A stretch of 9,396 nt of DNA from Thermoanaerobaculia bacterium (lineage in GTDB: Bacteria; Acidobacteriota; Thermoanaerobaculia; Multivoradales; UBA5704): the NCBI GenBank assembly GCA_030150965.1, contig JASLEW010000998.1:1-9396 (forward strand). Reading direction: 5' to 3'. The notes beneath the pieces were generated by a model. The model was not told the origin of the DNA and did no database searches. It saw only the letters and a list, made by a program, of their open reading frames with translations. This document shows positions 6,196 through 9,396 of the stretch, piece by piece (the stretch's first letter is position 1; each line of letters opens with the position of its first letter). Made by a program: the position numbers and the translations under genes.

Positions 6196-6744
6196 CTATT
6201 GTTGGAGCTTCACGGTCAACGTGGCGGATTTCGTCGTCTTGTCGGTGTATTTGGCGGTACAGGCCACGATTACCGTGTCATTGACAGGAATTCTTTGAGA
6301 AGTGGTTGTGCCTTGGCTGGTGAGAGCCGGGCAAACGAGATTATTCGCCAAGGTTCCTGCGAGGAACAAGGCATGCGACACCGGCCCCGGCGGAGCGTTG
6401 ACGGTACTGGGTTTGGGCAGGTTGGTGATCTTGCCCGAGCTGGCTATGAGATTGAAGAGGCAGTTGTCCTCTGGTTCTCCGAAGCTGAGCGTGAGCTCCG
6501 AGACGCCAACGGAAGTGGAAGAGGTGGAAGTAGTTGCGCCGCACTGGAGGTTGATCGAGTCCTGCTCACCAAACGCGGCACCGCCGAGCGTCGTGGTGCT
6601 CATCACAGTGGTGCTGACGAAATTGGTGTTCTGGCCCTGCGTGTGGGCAAACCTCAGGGTCACCGCCGGTCCACTTGCGCAACCCGAGGCGAGGGCAGCT
6701 GTTGCGGCCAATACCCAGATCAGTACGAGAGTTCTGGATCTCAT
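6196..6744 (-). CDS. Hypothetical small lipoprotein, Thr/Ser- and Cys-containing
   Basis: This 182-residue protein starts MRSRTLVLIWVL and has a hydrophobic signal segment followed by ALASGC, a lipobox with the lipidated Cys at residue 22 (Ala rather than Leu/Val/Ile at -3, which is tolerated). It is therefore expected to be membrane-anchored on the periplasmic side. The mature part has Thr/Ser-rich stretches, four further Cys (in LQCGA, DNCLF, LVCPA and VACTA) that could form two disulfides, and alternating polar/hydrophobic strands ending in YTDKTTKSATLTVKLQQ. This suggests a beta-sandwich, Ig-like fold, which is inference. No family is recognised. ATG 6744 is preferred because AAGGGGG (6753-6759) sits 8 nt upstream; the frame is open to 6786 but has no site there. 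Base composition is clearly less GC-rich than its neighbours, hinting at different ancestry. It is divergent from the sigma-54 activator. Confidence 0.78.
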   Translation of the reverse strand: MRSRTLVLIWVLAATAALASGCASGPAVTLRFAHTQGQNTNFVSTTVMSTTTLGGAAFGEQDSINLQCGATTSTSSTSVGVSELTLSFGEPEDNCLFNLIASSGKITNLPKPSTVNAPPGPVSHALFLAGTLANNLVCPALTSQGTTTSQRIPVNDTVIVACTAKYTDKTTKSATLTVKLQQ

Positions 6745-6991
6745 GACATTATCCCCCTTCGGCCTTTTCAGGGATGGGCGTCGCAACGTTCCAGAAAGTT
6801 ACACCAGCCACTTCCCTCCGGTCCGCCGACGAGCTCGCCGGTCCAGGGGACGCGCTGCGGCGGCAGAGCAGGGACGGGAAGGAGCAGACCTCCTCGGCGC
6901 ATCCCGAAAATTCAGCGCCGGAGTGGGATGCGGCGGCGAAGCTCCCCGGGCCGGCGAAGGCTTCGATCAGCCCCCGTGCATCTGGCGAGGC

Positions 6992-6997
6992 TACAAT
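6992..6997 (+). promoter_or_regulatory. TACAAT -10 box for a leaderless sigma-54 activator transcript
   Basis: TACAAT ends 6 nt before GTG 7004, which places the expected transcription start on the start codon itself. There is no Shine-Dalgarno at usable spacing (the nearest is GGCGAGG, 13 nt away). No good -35 is visible. The same geometry precedes the next gene. Confidence 0.5.
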
Positions 6998-7003
6998 GCC
7001 AGG

Positions 7004-8887
<1,884 letters not shown>

Positions 8888-8894
8888 TCGGGGC

Positions 8895-9374
8895 ATGACG
8901 ACGACCACCAGCACGACCCCGCAGCAGCGCATCGAGGCCGACGTGAAGGCCGCCCTTCGAGCGGGCGACAAGGTCCGCCTCCAGACCCTCCGGCTGCTGC
9001 TGACCGACATCAAGAACGAGCGCATCCGCCGCGGCGCCGAGGTGGACGAGGCCGGCTTCGTCGCCCTGGTGCGCAAGGCGATCAAGCAGCGCGAGGACGC
9101 GGCGGGCCAGTACCGCACCGGCCAGCGGCCCGAGCTGGCGGCCAAGGAGGACGAGGAGGCGGCGATCCTCGCCTCGTACCTGCCGCCGGCGGTGAGCGAG
9201 GACGACATCCGTGCCGCCGTCGCGGCGCTCATCGCCGAGCGCGGCCTCTCCGGACCGGCGGCCATCGGCCCGGTGATGAAGGAGATGCTGGGCCGGTTCG
9301 GCACCAGCGCCGACGGCGCCACCATCAACCGCATCGCCCGCGAGCTGCTCGGCACGGCCGGTGGCGCGCGCTGA
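8895..9374 (+). CDS. GatB/YqeY domain-containing protein
   Basis: The product has 159 residues, a typical length for free-standing YqeY proteins. After a Thr-rich N-terminus it shows the family pattern: IEADVKAALRAGDK, LRLLLTDIKNERIRRG, then KQREDAAGQYRTGQRPELAAKEDEEAAILASYLPP in the middle helices, and GPVMKEMLGRFGTSADGATINRIARELL at the C-terminus. The domain is related to the C-terminal tRNA-binding part of GatB, the amidotransferase subunit that makes Gln-tRNA/Asn-tRNA, but stand-alone YqeY has no settled function. It is cytoplasmic, with no signal or membrane segment. ATG 8895 is chosen because family similarity begins just after it and TATAAT precedes it by 6 nt. The frame is open to 8481, but that extension is the shifted reading of the collagen-like repeat (MAPMAP type) and is rejected. 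Only 7 bp separate it from the activator stop. Confidence 0.92.
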   Translation: MTTTTSTTPQQRIEADVKAALRAGDKVRLQTLRLLLTDIKNERIRRGAEVDEAGFVALVRKAIKQREDAAGQYRTGQRPELAAKEDEEAAILASYLPPAVSEDDIRAAVAALIAERGLSGPAAIGPVMKEMLGRFGTSADGATINRIARELLGTAGGAR

Positions 9375-9396
9375 GGCGGGCGCCGGGCGCGGCGCG

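Noticed and set aside
6302..7003. N-terminal extension of the sigma-54 activator
   Set aside because: The frame is open but runs antisense through the lipoprotein gene. Receiver-domain similarity begins right after GTG 7004.

Overview
The window is GC-rich bacterial chromosome. Nearly every gene is packed with G/C at third positions. The exception is a less GC-rich, accessory-looking patch at about 4.0-6.8 kb. Three features would fit an Acidobacteriota-type genome (Thermoanaerobaculia-like): an NtrX-like sigma-54 activator, a DUF222-HNH gene with a decayed relative, and a short peptide whose leader resembles class I lanthipeptide precursors. That placement is inference from style, because no phylogenetic marker gene is present.

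Layout. 1-489 (+) is the 3' end of an unrecognised helical protein. A GC-rich nested stem-loop (507-553) separates it from a convergent gene block on the minus strand. Read in the direction of transcription (right to left), that strand carries: a DUF222/HNH-endonuclease-family gene (5877-4372); a decayed, frameshifted partial copy of the middle of that gene (about 4380-4075); a 55-residue Cys/Thr-rich peptide with a GG leader motif and a strong Shine-Dalgarno (4032-3865); a sensor histidine kinase (3725-1890); an OmpR-family response regulator overlapping the kinase end by 4 nt if its GTG start is used (1881 or 1893 to 1177); and a Spy/CpxP-like periplasmic LTXXQ protein (1046-588). A second minus-strand gene, a small Cys-containing lipoprotein (6744-6196), lies further right. 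The 318 bp between it and the HNH gene hold a possible terminator and no gene I can support.

The right end is plus-strand: an NtrC/NtrX-type sigma-54 activator (7004-8887) with an unusual collagen-like X-G-Y tail built from 9-bp DNA repeats, then a GatB/YqeY-domain protein (8895-9374). Both plus-strand genes start exactly 6 nt after a TA(T/C)AAT box and lack a Shine-Dalgarno, which suggests leaderless transcripts.

Working together. Kinase, regulator and Spy-like protein look like a Cpx-type envelope-stress circuit in which the periplasmic protein is a target or feedback element. The lanthipeptide-like precursor directly upstream of the kinase, on the same strand, raises the possibility of peptide sensing. 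However, no lanthipeptide modification or export enzyme is in the window, so maturation would have to be supplied from elsewhere. The most novel points are the small precursor gene, the collagen-like tail on the sigma-54 activator, the HNH partial duplication and the paired leaderless starts.
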